Positions 32,748 through 32,903 of a stretch of 32,903 bases of DNA are shown piece by piece. Where the stretch lies: positions 1 through 32,903 of the forward strand of contig JAFGFI010000256.1 of the NCBI GenBank assembly GCA_016931185.1, given 5' to 3'. The stretch is from Anaerolineae bacterium. GTDB lineage: Bacteria; Chloroflexota; Anaerolineae; B4-G1; SLSP01. Below the pieces are notes generated by a model. That model did not search any database. It was given only the letters and a program-made list of their open reading frames with translations, and was not told where the DNA came from. Made by a program: the position numbers and the translations under genes. Numbering within the stretch: the first letter of the stretch is position 1; every line of letters starts with the position of its first letter.

Positions 32748-32756
32748 ATTTTACCA
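32748..32756 (-). promoter_or_regulatory. Possible extended -10 promoter of the response regulator
   Basis: On the minus strand TGGTAAAAT fits TGn followed by a TATAAT-like hexamer, about 60 bases before the start codon. No convincing -35 is seen. The rest of the right edge (32757-32903) shows nothing recognisable. Confidence 0.35.
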
Positions 32757-32903
32757 CATTTTATTGATAAGATATAACTGCACAACTCCCAAACTCCCAT
32801 AGGCAGGGCTATCGCATTGAACCTTCCCGGAAGCTACCAACATATCATGTAGTCCAAACACGTAGTCATGCTGCAAATTTTCGGGTTGACTAGGCCGCTA
32901 ATA

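Noticed and set aside
32757..32903. Search for a sensor kinase or tRNA at the right edge
   Set aside because: No open frame of useful length, cloverleaf or conserved motif is visible in the remaining bases.

Overview
The window looks like chromosomal DNA of a Chloroflexota bacterium, most likely Anaerolineae or a close relative. This is inferred from gene style and not from a marker gene. The supporting signs are a MalT-type LuxR regulator, a large surface protein ending in the YLPLVV-type tail common in this phylum, heptamer-repeat insertions inside reading frames, a DUF4230 protein, and a glycosidase-like/O-antigen-ligase fusion. I found no rRNA, tRNA, CRISPR array, IS element or phage module.

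Layout. 1-4120: the 3' part of a MalT/LuxR activator, then a tight co-directional set of a 70-aa protein, a Tat-exported ATC-hydrolase-family protein and a PPM1-type methyltransferase. 4121-8190: a GlsB/YeaQ membrane protein, a stretch holding C-terminal remnants of a nitroreductase and a GNAT acetyltransferase, then a 1090-aa protein joining a degenerate TIM-barrel glycosidase to a Wzy/O-antigen-ligase membrane domain. 8194-14450: a toast-rack-like lipoprotein on the minus strand, then DUF4230, truD, an MBL-fold hydrolase, murJ and a SAM hydroxide adenosyltransferase. 14620-18265: an ECF sigma factor overlapping a membrane FecR/DUF11 surface protein. 18326-20140: a TetR regulator behind a 43-bp perfect palindrome, tail-to-tail with a Gfo/Idh/MocA oxidoreductase. 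20211-21999 (minus): miaA and a YraN-nuclease/tyrosine-phosphatase fusion. 22083-25785: an LCP protein, a Tat-exported metallophosphoesterase and MltG. 26117-28963: a P2-type Ca2+ ATPase. 29254-32021: a thioredoxin-CcdA protein followed by a thioredoxin-VKOR protein. 32049-32687 (minus): a NarL-type response regulator.

How the genes fit together. Cell-envelope work dominates: lipid II flipping (MurJ), glycan-strand cutting (MltG), polymer attachment (LCP), polymer ligation or polymerisation (Wzy-like protein), extracytoplasmic thiol redox (CcdA and VKOR), and surface signalling (ECF sigma with FecR/DUF11). TruD, MiaA and the SAM hydrolase are housekeeping genes mixed in. Several promoters share an extended -10 (TGn followed by a TATAAT-like hexamer). 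Two of them, before murJ and the LCP gene, would start transcription at or within a few bases of the start codon.

The most unusual items are the glycosidase-like domain that has lost both catalytic glutamates, the YraN-phosphatase fusion, the TetR palindrome carrying an exact-consensus promoter on both strands, the in-frame heptamer repeats, and the adjacent CcdA and VKOR genes. No single new defence or mobile system is evident.
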